A DNA stretch of 64,000 nt from Streptomyces sp. SID8374 (lineage in GTDB: Bacteria > Actinomycetota > Actinomycetes > Streptomycetales > Streptomycetaceae), in contig NZ_WWGH01000001.1 of assembly GCF_009865135.1 (NCBI RefSeq), positions 992,001 through 1,056,000 of the forward strand. The letters run 5' to 3'. The notes under the pieces are model-generated. The model had not been told where the DNA came from, did not search any database, and saw nothing but the letters and a program-made list of their open reading frames with translations. How positions within the stretch are numbered: position 1 is the first letter of the stretch; the number at the start of each line of letters is the position of its first letter. Below are positions 53,748 to 63,395 of this stretch, one piece after another. Position numbers and translations under genes: made by a program.

Positions 53748-54539
53748 GTGTCCAGCTCCGACATTTTCATCGGCGAGACCATCGGGACCGCCGTACTCAT
53801 CCTGCTCGGCGGCGGTGTCTGTGCCGCCGTCACGCTGAAGCGCTCGAAGGCCCAGAACGCGGGCTGGCCGGCCATCACCTTCGGGTGGGGTTTCGCCGTG
53901 CTGACCGGCGCCTATCTGGCCGGCGGCGTCTCGGGTGCCCACCTCAACCCCGCGGTCACCCTCGGCCTCGCCATCAAGGGCGGCACCGCGTGGGGCGACG
54001 TGCCCCTCTACCTCGGCTCGCAGCTGCTCGGCGCGATGATCGGCGCCGTACTGGTCTACGCGGTGTACTACGGGCAGTTCCACGCCCACCTCAACGACCC
54101 GGAGATCATCAAGGCGCAGCCCGCCGACGAGGCGATGGTCGACCAGACCTCCGCCCCCAAGGCCGGACCGGTGCTCGGGATCTTCTCCACCGGCCCCGAG
54201 ATCCGCAACGGCGTGCAGAACGTCGTCACCGAGGTCATCGCCACCGTCGTGCTGGTCCTGGCGATCCTGACCCAGGGCCTGAACGACGAGGGCAACGGCC
54301 TCGGCGTGCTCGGCGCCCTGGTCACCGCCCTGGTCGTGGTCGGCATCGGCCTCTCGCTCGGCGGGCCCACGGGTTACGCCATCAACCCGGTCCGCGACCT
54401 CGGACCGCGCATCGTGCACGCGGTGCTGCCGCTGCCGAACAAGGGTGGTTCGGACTGGGGCTACGCGTGGGTACCCATCGTGGGTCCGCTCATCGGCGGC
54501 GCCCTCGCCGGCGGGCTCTACAACCTCGCCTTCGCCTAG
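53748..54539 (+). CDS. glpF: Glycerol uptake facilitator (aquaglyceroporin)
   Basis: The 263-residue membrane protein has six helices and two half-helix motifs: HLNPAVT (NPA at 67-69) and NPVRDLGPR, where the usual NPA is NPV. The DLGPR aspartate is the GlpF-type residue that marks glycerol transport over water. GTG 53748 has AAAGGAG six bases upstream. It is the first structural gene of the glycerol operon, called gylC in Streptomyces; glpK starts 78 bp later. Confidence 0.95.
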   Translation: MSSSDIFIGETIGTAVLILLGGGVCAAVTLKRSKAQNAGWPAITFGWGFAVLTGAYLAGGVSGAHLNPAVTLGLAIKGGTAWGDVPLYLGSQLLGAMIGAVLVYAVYYGQFHAHLNDPEIIKAQPADEAMVDQTSAPKAGPVLGIFSTGPEIRNGVQNVVTEVIATVVLVLAILTQGLNDEGNGLGVLGALVTALVVVGIGLSLGGPTGYAINPVRDLGPRIVHAVLPLPNKGGSDWGYAWVPIVGPLIGGALAGGLYNLAFA

Positions 54540-54617
54540 CCCGAGACCGGGACGCGGACCCGAGACCGGGTACCAGCGCCGTAACCCCATCACTTCACAG
54601 ACTTCCGGGAGCACACC

Positions 54618-56162
54618 GTGACCGACGCACACACCACCGGCACCCACGGCACCGGCCCGTTCATCGCGGCCATCGACCAGGGCACCACCTCCAGCCGCTG
54701 CATCGTCTTCGACAAGGACGGCCGGATCGTCTCGGTCGACCAGAAGGAGCACGAGCAGATCTTCCCGAAGCCGGGATGGGTCGAGCACGACGCGACCGAG
54801 ATCTGGGAGAACGTGCAGGAGGTCGTCGCCGGGGCCATCGTCAAGGCCGGCATCACCTCCGCCGACGTCAAGGCGATCGGCATCACCAACCAGCGCGAGA
54901 CCACCCTGCTGTGGGACAAGAACACCGGTGAGCCGGTGCACAACGCGCTGGTCTGGCAGGACACCCGTACCGACGCGCTCTGCAAGGAGCTGGGCCGCAA
55001 CGTGGGCCAGGACCGCTTCCGCCGTGAGACCGGGCTGCCGCTCGCCTCGTACTTCGCCGGGCCCAAGGTCCGCTGGCTCCTCGACAACGTCGAAGGGCTG
55101 CGCGAGCGCGCCGAGGCCGGCGACATCCTCTTCGGCACCATGGACTCCTGGGTCATCTGGAACCTGACCGGCGGCACCGACGGCGGCGTCCACGTCACCG
55201 ACGTCACCAACGCCTCGCGCACCCTCCTGATGAACCTGCACCGGATGGAGTGGGACGAGAAGATCCTCCACTCCATCGGCATCCCGGCCGCGGTCCTCCC
55301 CGAGATCCGCTCCTCCGCCGAGGTGTACGGCCACGCCAAGGGCGGCATCCTCGACGGCGTGCCCGTCGCCTCCGCGCTCGGCGACCAGCAGGCGGCCCTG
55401 TTCGGCCAGACCTGTTTCGCCGAGGGCGAGGCCAAGTCCACGTACGGCACCGGCACCTTCATGCTGATGAACACCGGTGGCACGCCGGTCAACTCGTACA
55501 ACGGGCTGCTCACCACCGTCGGCTACCAGATCGGCGACAAGCCCCCGGTGTACGCCCTGGAGGGCTCCATCGCGGTCACCGGTTCGCTGGTGCAGTGGAT
55601 GCGCGACCAGATGGGCCTGATCAAGTCGGCCGCCGAGATCGAGACGCTGGCCTCCTCGGTCGAGGACAACGGCGGCGCCTATTTCGTGCCCGCCTTCTCC
55701 GGGCTGTTCGCCCCCTACTGGCGTCCCGACGCCCGCGGTGTGATCGCCGGACTGACCCGTTACGTCACCAAGGCGCACATCGCCCGTGCCGTCCTGGAGG
55801 CCACCGCCTGGCAGACCCGCGAGATCAGCGACGCCATGACGAAGGACTCCGGCGTCGAGCTGGCCGCGCTCAAGGTCGACGGCGGCATGACCTCCAACAA
55901 CCTGCTGATGCAGACGCTCGCCGACTTCCTGGACGCGCCGGTGGTGCGCCCCATGGTCGCCGAGACCACCTGCCTCGGCGCGGCCTACGCCGCCGGCCTC
56001 GCCGTCGGCTTCTGGCCGGACACCGACGCGCTGCGCGCCAACTGGCGCCGGGCCGCCGAGTGGACCCCCCGCATGGACGCGGACACCCGTGCCCGCGAGT
56101 ACAAGAGCTGGCTCAAGGCCGTCGAACGGACCATGGGCTGGATCGAGGACGAAGAAAGCTGA
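54618..56162 (+). CDS. glpK: Glycerol kinase
   Basis: The 514-residue FGGY kinase has [35 protein letters not shown] and [16 protein letters not shown], and the FGGY signatures [17 protein letters not shown]. It phosphorylates glycerol to glycerol 3-phosphate using ATP, trapping it in the cell. GTG start with GGGAG upstream. It lies between glpF and glpD, 78 bp and 14 bp away. Streptomyces name: gylA. Confidence 0.97.
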   Translation: MTDAHTTGTHGTGPFIAAIDQGTTSSRCIVFDKDGRIVSVDQKEHEQIFPKPGWVEHDATEIWENVQEVVAGAIVKAGITSADVKAIGITNQRETTLLWDKNTGEPVHNALVWQDTRTDALCKELGRNVGQDRFRRETGLPLASYFAGPKVRWLLDNVEGLRERAEAGDILFGTMDSWVIWNLTGGTDGGVHVTDVTNASRTLLMNLHRMEWDEKILHSIGIPAAVLPEIRSSAEVYGHAKGGILDGVPVASALGDQQAALFGQTCFAEGEAKSTYGTGTFMLMNTGGTPVNSYNGLLTTVGYQIGDKPPVYALEGSIAVTGSLVQWMRDQMGLIKSAAEIETLASSVEDNGGAYFVPAFSGLFAPYWRPDARGVIAGLTRYVTKAHIARAVLEATAWQTREISDAMTKDSGVELAALKVDGGMTSNNLLMQTLADFLDAPVVRPMVAETTCLGAAYAAGLAVGFWPDTDALRANWRRAAEWTPRMDADTRAREYKSWLKAVERTMGWIEDEES

Positions 56163-56176
56163 CGAGGAGCATTCAA

Positions 56177-57787
56177 ATGACCACCCTGCAGAGCGTTCCC
56201 GCCCTCGGAACGCACCCGGCCTCCGGCTCCCTGCCGAGCCGCGCCGAAACCCGGGAGCAGCTGTCCCGGGCGACGTACGACCTCCTGGTCATCGGCGGTG
56301 GCATCCTGGGCATCTCCACCGCCTGGCATGCCGCGCAGTCCGGGCTGCGGGTGGCACTGGTGGATGCCGGCGACTTCGCCGGCGCCACCTCCTCCGCCTC
56401 CTCCAAGCTGCTCCACGGCGGTCTGCGCTACCTCCAGACCGGTGCGGTCAAGCTGGTCGCGGAGAACCACTTCGAGCGCCGCGCGGTCTCCCGCGAGGTG
56501 GCCCCGCACCTGGCCAACCCGCTCACCTTCTACCTGCCGGTCTACAAGGGCGGCCCGCACGGCGCGGCCAAGCTCGGCGCGGGCGTCTTCGCCTACTCCG
56601 CGCTCTCCGCGTTCGGCGACGGCGTCGGCCACGTCATCTCCCCCGCCAAGGCGCAGCGCGATGTGCCCGAGCTGCGCACCGACAACCTGAAGGCCGTCGC
56701 GGTCTACGGCGACGACCAGATGAACGACGCCCGGATGGCGTTGATGACGGTCCGCGCGGCCGTCGACGCGGGCGCGGTCGTCCTCAACCACGCGGCCGTC
56801 ACCGGTCTCCGCTTCACCCGGGGCCGGGTCACCGGCGCCGAGCTGAAGGACAGCGTGGACGGTACGGAGTTCGGCGTCACCGCCCGCCTCGTGCTGAACG
56901 CGACCGGCCCCTGGGTCGACCACCTGCGGAAGATGGAGGACCCGAACGCGGCCCCCTCCATCCGCCTCTCCAAGGGCGCCCACCTGGTCCTCAAGCGGAC
57001 CCGTCCGTGGCGGGCGGCGCTGGCCACGCCGATCGACAAGTACCGCATCACGTTCGCGCTGCCGTGGGAGGACATGCTCCTGCTCGGCACGACGGACGAG
57101 GAGTACGAGGGCGACCCGGCGGACGTCTCGGTGACCGAGGCGGACACCGCGCAGATCCTCGACGAGGCGGCGTTCTCGATCAAGGACCAGCAGCTCTCGC
57201 GCGACCTGATCACGTACTCCTTCGCCGGTCTTCGGGTGCTGCCCGGCGGTCCGGGGGACACCTCCAAGGCCAAGCGCGAGACGGTCGTCACGGAGGGCCG
57301 CGGCGGGATGCTGTCGGTCGCGGGCGGCAAGTGGACGACGTTCCGCCACATCGGCCGTACGGTGATGAACAAGCTGGCCGCCCTGCCCGGGCACCCGCTG
57401 GCCGAGGACATGGAGCCGATGAACCGGCTGCCGAAGAAGCTGCCGCTGCCCGGGATCGCCAACCCGAACGCGGTCGCCCACCGGCTGCTCATCGACGGCC
57501 CCGCCCCCGGCCCGCGCATGGCGCCGGACACCGCCCGGCACCTGGCCACGCACTACGGCTCGCTCGCCTTCGACATCGCGCGCCTGGCCAACGAGAGCCC
57601 GGAGCTGGCCGAGCGCGTCCACCCGGACGCCCCGGAGATCTGGGCGCAGGTCGCCTACGCCCGCGACCACGAGTGGGCCGAGACGGCGGACGACGTGCTG
57701 CGCCACCGGACCACGCTGACGATCCGCGGCCTGGCGACGGACGACGTCCGCGACGGCGTCGAGAAGCTGCTGGCCGACCGCGACTGA
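56177..57787 (+). CDS. glpD: Glycerol-3-phosphate dehydrogenase, FAD-dependent
   Basis: The 536-residue protein has the FAD-binding DLLVIGGGILGISTAWHAA and ATSSASSKLLHGGLRYLQ, and the C-terminal DAO_C domain (YARDHEWAETADDVLRHRTTL). It oxidises glycerol 3-phosphate to dihydroxyacetone phosphate and passes electrons to the quinone pool. The ATG at 56177 lies 14 bp after glpK with GACGAGGAG upstream. A hairpin follows, closing the glpFKD transcript. Streptomyces name: gylB. Confidence 0.96.
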   Translation: MTTLQSVPALGTHPASGSLPSRAETREQLSRATYDLLVIGGGILGISTAWHAAQSGLRVALVDAGDFAGATSSASSKLLHGGLRYLQTGAVKLVAENHFERRAVSREVAPHLANPLTFYLPVYKGGPHGAAKLGAGVFAYSALSAFGDGVGHVISPAKAQRDVPELRTDNLKAVAVYGDDQMNDARMALMTVRAAVDAGAVVLNHAAVTGLRFTRGRVTGAELKDSVDGTEFGVTARLVLNATGPWVDHLRKMEDPNAAPSIRLSKGAHLVLKRTRPWRAALATPIDKYRITFALPWEDMLLLGTTDEEYEGDPADVSVTEADTAQILDEAAFSIKDQQLSRDLITYSFAGLRVLPGGPGDTSKAKRETVVTEGRGGMLSVAGGKWTTFRHIGRTVMNKLAALPGHPLAEDMEPMNRLPKKLPLPGIANPNAVAHRLLIDGPAPGPRMAPDTARHLATHYGSLAFDIARLANESPELAERVHPDAPEIWAQVAYARDHEWAETADDVLRHRTTLTIRGLATDDVRDGVEKLLADRD

Positions 57788-57794
57788 TCCACCC

Positions 57795-57825
57795 AGGGCG
57801 GCCTCCCTTGCGGGGAGGCCGCCCT
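57795..57825 (+). terminator. Hairpin terminator after glpD
   Basis: A perfect 13-bp stem (AGGGCGGCCTCCC and its complement) has a 5-base loop, eight bases after the stop. Confidence 0.8.
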
Positions 57826-57883
57826 CGGCACGCGCCACACTCCCGCCATACGCGCGCAATGTGCCGCGAGGAGAGTGGAGGTC

Positions 57884-58942
57884 ATGAGATTTTCGGTGCT
57901 TTCCCTGATCGGCCATGACCGCCACCCGCTGACCGGTGAACTCCCCTCCCCTGCCGACCGGTTCGAGGAAGTGATCGCCACCGCGTCCGTGGCGGAGGAG
58001 CTGGGCTTCGACTCCTACTCGGTCGGCGAGCGGCACGCCGGGGCGTTCCTCTCCTCCAGCCCGAGCGTGGTGCTCGGCGCGATCGCGGCCGGTACGACCA
58101 CGATCCGGCTGCTCACCGGGGTCACCGTCGTCGCGATCCTCGACCCGGTCCGGGTGGCGGAGGACTTCGCGACCCTCGACCAGATATCCCGGGGCCGGAT
58201 CGAACTGGTCGTCGGGAAGGGCGCCGAAGCGGGCCACTTCGATCTCTTCGGCCTCGACGAGGAGCGGCAGTGGGACCTCCAGAAGGAGAAGTACGAGCTG
58301 CTGCGCCGCCTCTGGACCGAGGAGGGCGTCGACTGGGAGGGCGAGTTCCGCCCGCCGCTGAAGAACGTGACCACCGTGCCGCGCCCGTACGGCGGTCTCC
58401 CCCGCATCTGGCACGGCTCGGCCACCAGCCTCAACTCCCCCGAGCTGGCGGCGAAGCACGGCGACCCGCTCTTCACCGCCAACGCCATCCAGCCCCGCGA
58501 GGCGTACGCGAAGCTCATCGCGCACTACCGGGAGCGGTTCGAGGCGTACGGGCACGATCCGGCGGACGCGCGCGTGGCGGCGGGCTCGGGCGGGCTGCTC
58601 ATCGCGGACAGCTCGCAGGCGGCGGTGGCGCAGTACAAGGAGCTGTACGAGGCGCGGGTGCGGCAGTCGTTCAAGCCGCACCTGGCGGGCAAGGCCGGCT
58701 ACAACACCCCGTACCGCACCATCGAGGACGCGATCGAGGGCGGCCCCCAGCTGATCGGCTCCCCGCAGCAGATCATCGACAAGATCCTCGGCTGGCACAC
58801 GGTCTACCGCCACGACCTCCAGTCGATCACCGTGGACGGCTTCGGGCTGAGCCGGCCGGAGCAGCTGGAGACGCTCCAGCGGTTCGCGGAGGAGATCGCG
58901 CCGGTGGTGCGGCGGGAGGCGCCTTCCACGCTCTGGCAGTGA
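57884..58942 (+). CDS. LLM-class flavin-dependent oxidoreductase
   Basis: The 352-residue protein has the luciferase-like TIM barrel: RFSVLSLIGHD, YSVGERHAGAFLSSSPSVVLGAIAAGTTTIRL, then VRVAEDFATLDQISRGRIELVVGKG. It should use FMN or F420; no motif decides which. Substrate unknown. ATG 57884 is preferred, with AGGAG 10 bases upstream; a GTG at 57875 is too near that site. It is transcribed alone and followed by a 146-bp gap. Confidence 0.9.
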   Translation: MRFSVLSLIGHDRHPLTGELPSPADRFEEVIATASVAEELGFDSYSVGERHAGAFLSSSPSVVLGAIAAGTTTIRLLTGVTVVAILDPVRVAEDFATLDQISRGRIELVVGKGAEAGHFDLFGLDEERQWDLQKEKYELLRRLWTEEGVDWEGEFRPPLKNVTTVPRPYGGLPRIWHGSATSLNSPELAAKHGDPLFTANAIQPREAYAKLIAHYRERFEAYGHDPADARVAAGSGGLLIADSSQAAVAQYKELYEARVRQSFKPHLAGKAGYNTPYRTIEDAIEGGPQLIGSPQQIIDKILGWHTVYRHDLQSITVDGFGLSRPEQLETLQRFAEEIAPVVRREAPSTLWQ

Positions 58943-59088
58943 GATCGGACACGGGCTGATGCACTGTTCGGCCCGATGATCCACTCCTGCTGGCAAGGTT
59001 CACCCGGCCGTGCAAACGGGCTGCGGTCCGAGGGTCCCGAAGCCGTAAGGTTGCTCCGTACGTATGGAGACTTCGGAAGGAGGCCCGG

Positions 59089-60156
59089 GTGATCGAGCTC
59101 GAGTCGGTGCCCGAGCTGATCGACCCGGTCATGGTGGCCGCGTTCGAAGGCTGGAACGACGCCGGTGACGCCGCCTCCACAGCGGTGAGCCACCTGGACC
59201 GGGAGTGGAAGGGCGAGGTTTTCGCGGCGCTGGACGCCGAGGACTACTACGACTTCCAGGTCAACCGCCCCACGGTGTGGCTGGAGAACGGGGTACGGAA
59301 GGTCACCTGGCCGACGACCCGCCTCTCGGTGGTGCGCGTCGGCGGGGAGAAGCCCCGGGACCTGGTCCTGGTACGCGGGATCGAACCGTCGATGCGCTGG
59401 CGCTCGTTCTGCAACGAGATCCTCGGCTTCGCCCATGAGCTGGGCGTCGAAATGGTCGTCATCCTGGGCGCGTTGCTCGGTGACACCCCGCACACCCGGC
59501 CGGTGCCGGTGAGCGGGGTCACCTCCGACGCGGACCTGGCGCGGACGATGGACCTGGAGGAGACCCGGTACGAGGGCCCGACGGGGATCGTCGGCATCCT
59601 CCAGGAGGCGTGCACGCATGCCGGGGTGCCGGCGGTGAGCCTGTGGGCGGCGGTGCCGCACTATGTGTCGCAGCCGCCGAACCCCAAGGCGACGCTGGCC
59701 CTGCTGAACCGTCTTGAGGACCTGATCGGGCTGCGCATCCCGCTGGGTGAGCTGCCGGAGGACGCGCGGGCCTGGCAGCTCGGCGTGGACCAGCTGGCGG
59801 CGGAGGACAGCGAGGTCGCGGAGTACGTCCAGACGCTGGAGGAGGCGCGGGACACCGCGGAGCTGCCCGAGGCGTCCGGCGAGGCCATCGCCCGGGAGTT
59901 CGAGCGGTATCTGCGGCGCCGGGACGGCGGTCCCGGGCCGGGTCCTGGCGGCCATGCGACGGAGAGCGGGGACTCGGCGTATCTGCGGGACCCGTCCAGC
60001 GGCCGCAACCGGCCGCCGAAGCCGCCGCGTCCCGAGGCCGGACCGGGCCAGGGTCCGTCGGGTCAGGGTCAGGGTCAGCCGGGTCACGGTCCGGGGAAGA
60101 AGCCCGAGGACAAGGGCCCTGACGAGGCGTCCGGGGAGAGTCCCGACGAGGAGTGA
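59089..60156 (+). CDS. PAC2-family protein (proteasome-assembly-chaperone-like)
   Basis: The 355-residue protein is a PAC2 (DUF75) family member: VAAFEGWNDAGDAAS, VLVRGIEPSMRWRSF, VVILGALLGDTPHTRPVPVSG and GILQEACTHAGVPAVSLWAAVPHYV. Archaeal and eukaryotic relatives assist proteasome assembly; the actinobacterial role is not known. Residues beyond about 285 form a Gly/Pro/Gln tail (GPGQGPSGQGQGQPGHGPG) with short repeats. GTG 59089 has GGAAGGAGG upstream. The proteasome genes are 20 kb away. Confidence 0.9.
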   Translation: MIELESVPELIDPVMVAAFEGWNDAGDAASTAVSHLDREWKGEVFAALDAEDYYDFQVNRPTVWLENGVRKVTWPTTRLSVVRVGGEKPRDLVLVRGIEPSMRWRSFCNEILGFAHELGVEMVVILGALLGDTPHTRPVPVSGVTSDADLARTMDLEETRYEGPTGIVGILQEACTHAGVPAVSLWAAVPHYVSQPPNPKATLALLNRLEDLIGLRIPLGELPEDARAWQLGVDQLAAEDSEVAEYVQTLEEARDTAELPEASGEAIAREFERYLRRRDGGPGPGPGGHATESGDSAYLRDPSSGRNRPPKPPRPEAGPGQGPSGQGQGQPGHGPGKKPEDKGPDEASGESPDEE

Positions 60157-60165
60157 CGGGCGAGC

Positions 60166-60207
60166 AGGGGGTGCTGTACGGGGTGACGTCCCCGTACAGC
60201 ACCCCCT
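60166..60207. terminator. Hairpin between PAC2 and GH31 genes
   Basis: A perfect 18-bp stem (60166-60183 with 60190-60207) has a 6-base loop. It lies between convergent genes. Confidence 0.85.
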
Positions 60208-60222
60208 CCGGCGTTCCGGGGC

Positions 60223-63200
60223 TCAGGCGCAGTGGAACTTCGCCGCCGCCCAGTCGCCGTGGTCCCCCGTCTTGGACCCGTTGGTGTCGGTGACCTTCAG
60301 ACGCACCTGCCGTACGCCGTCGAGTTTCACGTCCACCGGGACGGTCGCCGAGGCTCCGGTCAGCTTCGGTGAGGTCCACAGCACCTTGCCGTCACCCTCT
60401 ATGGAGAACGCGACCTCTCCATAGCCGTCGATCTCGTCGTCGATGCCCACGTCGGCGGTGAAGGCCGTGCAGCGGCCGCCGAGGTGGATCGCGATGTCGG
60501 AGTCGGCGTGGGTGCCGATGCCCTTCTCGTACGTGGTGCCCGCCAGCGTCAGCGTCCGCCCGTCGCTCGCGCCCGACTCCCCGTTGGAGCGGTCGCGTTC
60601 GGCGGGCCCGTAGCCGTTGGTCTCGGAGAGCCAGACCAGGTCGCTCGCCCAGGCCTGGCCGGTGGGCGGCGGTGGCAGTACGGAGAGCGCGAGCCGCTGT
60701 TCGCTGGTGCGGGCGTCCCCGGCGGCCCGGTAGCGGGTGAGGGCGGTGAGCCGGGTCTCCCGTACCTCCGCCTCCTCCGCCGGGGTGGCTTCCACCGCGA
60801 CCCGGCGGGTGGTGCCCGCCGGTATCCGGCCGGGGATCTTGGCCGTGGCGCTCTTCCAGCCCGCGGGCACCTGGAGGGTGACCGTGGCGTCCGTGAGGTC
60901 GGCGGTGCCCGCGGTGATGTCCACCTGGACCTGGCCGGGCGTTCCCGCACCGGCCTCCTGGCCCGTCGGAGCGGACAGCACAGCTGACGCGGAAGCCTTC
61001 TTGCCGCCGACCGCGCTGGTGCCGCTCAGCTTCACGGTGAACTTCTTGTCCGTGCGCAGGGGTGCGGTCTTGATGTGCACCACACCGCCACGGTCGTCCC
61101 GGTCGTACCACCAGCCCTGCCGCGCGGCCTTGTAGGCGGCCTCGGAGGTCAGCCGGGGCAGGGCCCGGTCCAGCTGCACCGCGCGCGGCTCGGAGCCGGT
61201 GTGCACGGTGAACTCGTACGGTCGCTTCGTCTGCTTGCCGGTGAAGCTCCCCCGGCTCTCGTTGACGGTGACGGAGACATCGCCCGGCCCGCGCACGGGG
61301 GCGCGGACGTCGGCGCGCTGGGTGGCGTACTTGCCGTCGCGGTGCTGGCGGGTGACGCCGTCGTCCTCGTACAGGGTGAAGGAGCTGCTGCCCTGCGGGT
61401 AGACGTCCCAGGCCAGCGGGGAGGAGGCGGTGCGGTCGCGGTACGAGCGGATGCCTGGCCACATCGGGATGGCCGCGCCCGCCTTCACGAAGAGCGGCAG
61501 GGTGTCGAGGGGGGCGCTGTAGGAGCCGATGGTGGTGGGGCCCTCGTAGGTGCGGCCGCTCCAGTAGTCGATCCAGGTGCCCTTGGGGAGATAGATGTCC
61601 CGGCGCTCCGTGGTGTCCTGGTAGACGGGTGCCACGAGGAAGTGCTCGCCGGAGAGGAACTCGTACTTCGCGGCCTCCGTCGCCGCCTTCGGGTCGTCCG
61701 GGTATTCGAGGATCAGCGGTCGGACCATACCGACACCGGACTTGGTCGCCTCGTGGGCGTAGCTGTACTGGTACGGCAGCAGCGACTCCTTGAGCTTCAG
61801 GTAGTCGCGGTTGATGGAGGTGTACGGCTCCCCGTGGCGGAAGGGCTGCTTGTCCATGGGGGCCCAGCCGTCCATGGTCATGGTCGTACCGAGGAACATC
61901 TTCCACTGGAGGTCACGCGTGTACGTCTTGGCGCTGCCGCCGAAGATGCCGTCGATGTCACCGGTGGTGTAGGCGAGTCCGGACATCGTGGCGCCCGCGT
62001 AGGTGGGGATCTGCCAGCGGATGTACTCCCAGGTGCCGGACTGGTCGCCGGACCACTGGACTCCGCAGCGCTGGGCGCCCGCCCAGCTCTCGGGGGCCCA
62101 GGTGAAGCCCCGGGCGTCGCTGTTGTCCTCGATGCCCTTATAGGCGTCCTTGCAGCCGTCGAGGGCGAACTTGTAGCCCTCGCCGACCCAGGCGACGTCC
62201 AGCTTGGCGACGCGCTGACCCGCCTTCACCTGGGCGGCGAGGTTCTCGATGCCGTCCTCGGTCCACAGGCCGAGCTCCATCTTGCGGTCCTTCAGGCCCT
62301 GGGCGGTCTCCTCCAGGTCCTCGTAGCCGCACCCGTAGCCGTCGTTGACGAGCATCCAGCCGTTCGGCATGTCGTGTTCGACGTACCCGTCGGCGACCTT
62401 CAGCGCGTCCAGGGTGCGGCGCTCGCCCCGGTTGGCGTTGTGGAGGTAGCAGTCGGCGTCACCCACCTCCATGCCGTAGACGGGCGGCAGGAAGGGCTTC
62501 CCGGTGAGGTCGGTGTACCGGCCGATGACGTCCTTGGCGCCGTCCCCGGCGAAGTAGTAGGCGTCGAAGCGCTGTTCCTTCGCACTGGTCGTCACCGGGT
62601 CGGTGAACGCGTAGGTGTTGGGGGCGTAGGTGTTGCGGAAGACGCCGTAGCCGGCCGACGAGAGGTAGAAGGGTACGGAGTTGGGGTGGCCGCCGTCGTT
62701 CCAGTTGTAGTCGACGGCGACCTGGACGGTCTTGTCGCGGTGGGAGGTGTTGCCGCGGCCGTTCTGCATCCCGGCGCCGTAGAACTGCTCCCCGGCACCC
62801 CGGGCGAGCGTCTGGACGGTGGTGTCGCCGGTCCAGCTCAGCCCCTTCGCCTCCGACCAGATACGGCTGCCGTCGGCCCGGTGGAGGGCGAAGCGCAGCG
62901 GCTTCTTGTAGGCCCGCAGGGTTACCTCGTCGGTCGACAGCTCGTAGCGGTCGCCGCGGTCCTTCCAGCGGGTGCGGGGCGCCTTGCCCTGCGGCAGGAC
63001 GATGTCGTCGCCGGTGGGGTCGGTGAAGGTGCCGTCGGGGGCGAGTTCGATGCGGAAGGTCTCCTCGGAGACGAAGCTGACGCGGGCCTCGGCCGGACCG
63101 GCGCTCAGCCGGTACACGGCCCCCTGGGCACGGAACCCGGTCACGTCGCCGACCGTGGTGGCCTCCGGCGCTGCCTGATCGGCGCGGGCGTTGCCGGGCC

Positions 63201-63270
63201 CGGCCAGGGCGGCGAACAGCCCGAGCGCCACGGCAACTGCCGCCGCTCTGATGCGCGTTGTTGATTGCAT
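60223..63270 (-). CDS. Exported GH31 glycosidase with C-terminal NPCBM domain
   Basis: The 1015-residue protein has a cleavable signal peptide (about 1-30, RIRAAAVAVALGLFAALAG, cut near ARA-DQ). The GH31 barrel follows, with the nucleophile in KLDVAWVG (about residue 357) and likely acid/base in WSGDQSGTWEY (about 409), then GDIDGIFGG. A beta-sandwich and an NPCBM sugar-binding module (SDLVWLSETNGYGPAERDRSNGE, about 865-1015) close it. GH31 includes alpha-glucosidases, xylosidases and galactosidases; this one is not clearly of the first two. ATG start. Confidence 0.88.
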   Translation of the reverse strand: MQSTTRIRAAAVAVALGLFAALAGPGNARADQAAPEATTVGDVTGFRAQGAVYRLSAGPAEARVSFVSEETFRIELAPDGTFTDPTGDDIVLPQGKAPRTRWKDRGDRYELSTDEVTLRAYKKPLRFALHRADGSRIWSEAKGLSWTGDTTVQTLARGAGEQFYGAGMQNGRGNTSHRDKTVQVAVDYNWNDGGHPNSVPFYLSSAGYGVFRNTYAPNTYAFTDPVTTSAKEQRFDAYYFAGDGAKDVIGRYTDLTGKPFLPPVYGMEVGDADCYLHNANRGERRTLDALKVADGYVEHDMPNGWMLVNDGYGCGYEDLEETAQGLKDRKMELGLWTEDGIENLAAQVKAGQRVAKLDVAWVGEGYKFALDGCKDAYKGIEDNSDARGFTWAPESWAGAQRCGVQWSGDQSGTWEYIRWQIPTYAGATMSGLAYTTGDIDGIFGGSAKTYTRDLQWKMFLGTTMTMDGWAPMDKQPFRHGEPYTSINRDYLKLKESLLPYQYSYAHEATKSGVGMVRPLILEYPDDPKAATEAAKYEFLSGEHFLVAPVYQDTTERRDIYLPKGTWIDYWSGRTYEGPTTIGSYSAPLDTLPLFVKAGAAIPMWPGIRSYRDRTASSPLAWDVYPQGSSSFTLYEDDGVTRQHRDGKYATQRADVRAPVRGPGDVSVTVNESRGSFTGKQTKRPYEFTVHTGSEPRAVQLDRALPRLTSEAAYKAARQGWWYDRDDRGGVVHIKTAPLRTDKKFTVKLSGTSAVGGKKASASAVLSAPTGQEAGAGTPGQVQVDITAGTADLTDATVTLQVPAGWKSATAKIPGRIPAGTTRRVAVEATPAEEAEVRETRLTALTRYRAAGDARTSEQRLALSVLPPPPTGQAWASDLVWLSETNGYGPAERDRSNGESGASDGRTLTLAGTTYEKGIGTHADSDIAIHLGGRCTAFTADVGIDDEIDGYGEVAFSIEGDGKVLWTSPKLTGASATVPVDVKLDGVRQVRLKVTDTNGSKTGDHGDWAAAKFHCA

Positions 63271-63317
63271 AGGAAGCTTTTAGCGCAACTTCGAGCATGT
63301 GACTACGGACAAAAGGG

Positions 63318-63356
63318 GACCGGCCCCGAACTTCGTAGAGAAGTCCGAGGCCGGTC
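63318..63356 (-). terminator. Hairpin terminator after mshC
   Basis: Two 17-base arms (63318-63334 and 63340-63356) pair with two A/C mismatches on the plus strand. On the minus strand these are G-U pairs. The hairpin therefore works only for the minus-strand transcript from mshC. Confidence 0.8.
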
Positions 63357-63395
63357 CGGGTGATCGGATCGGGCGGCGGCGGGCCGCCCTCCGTG

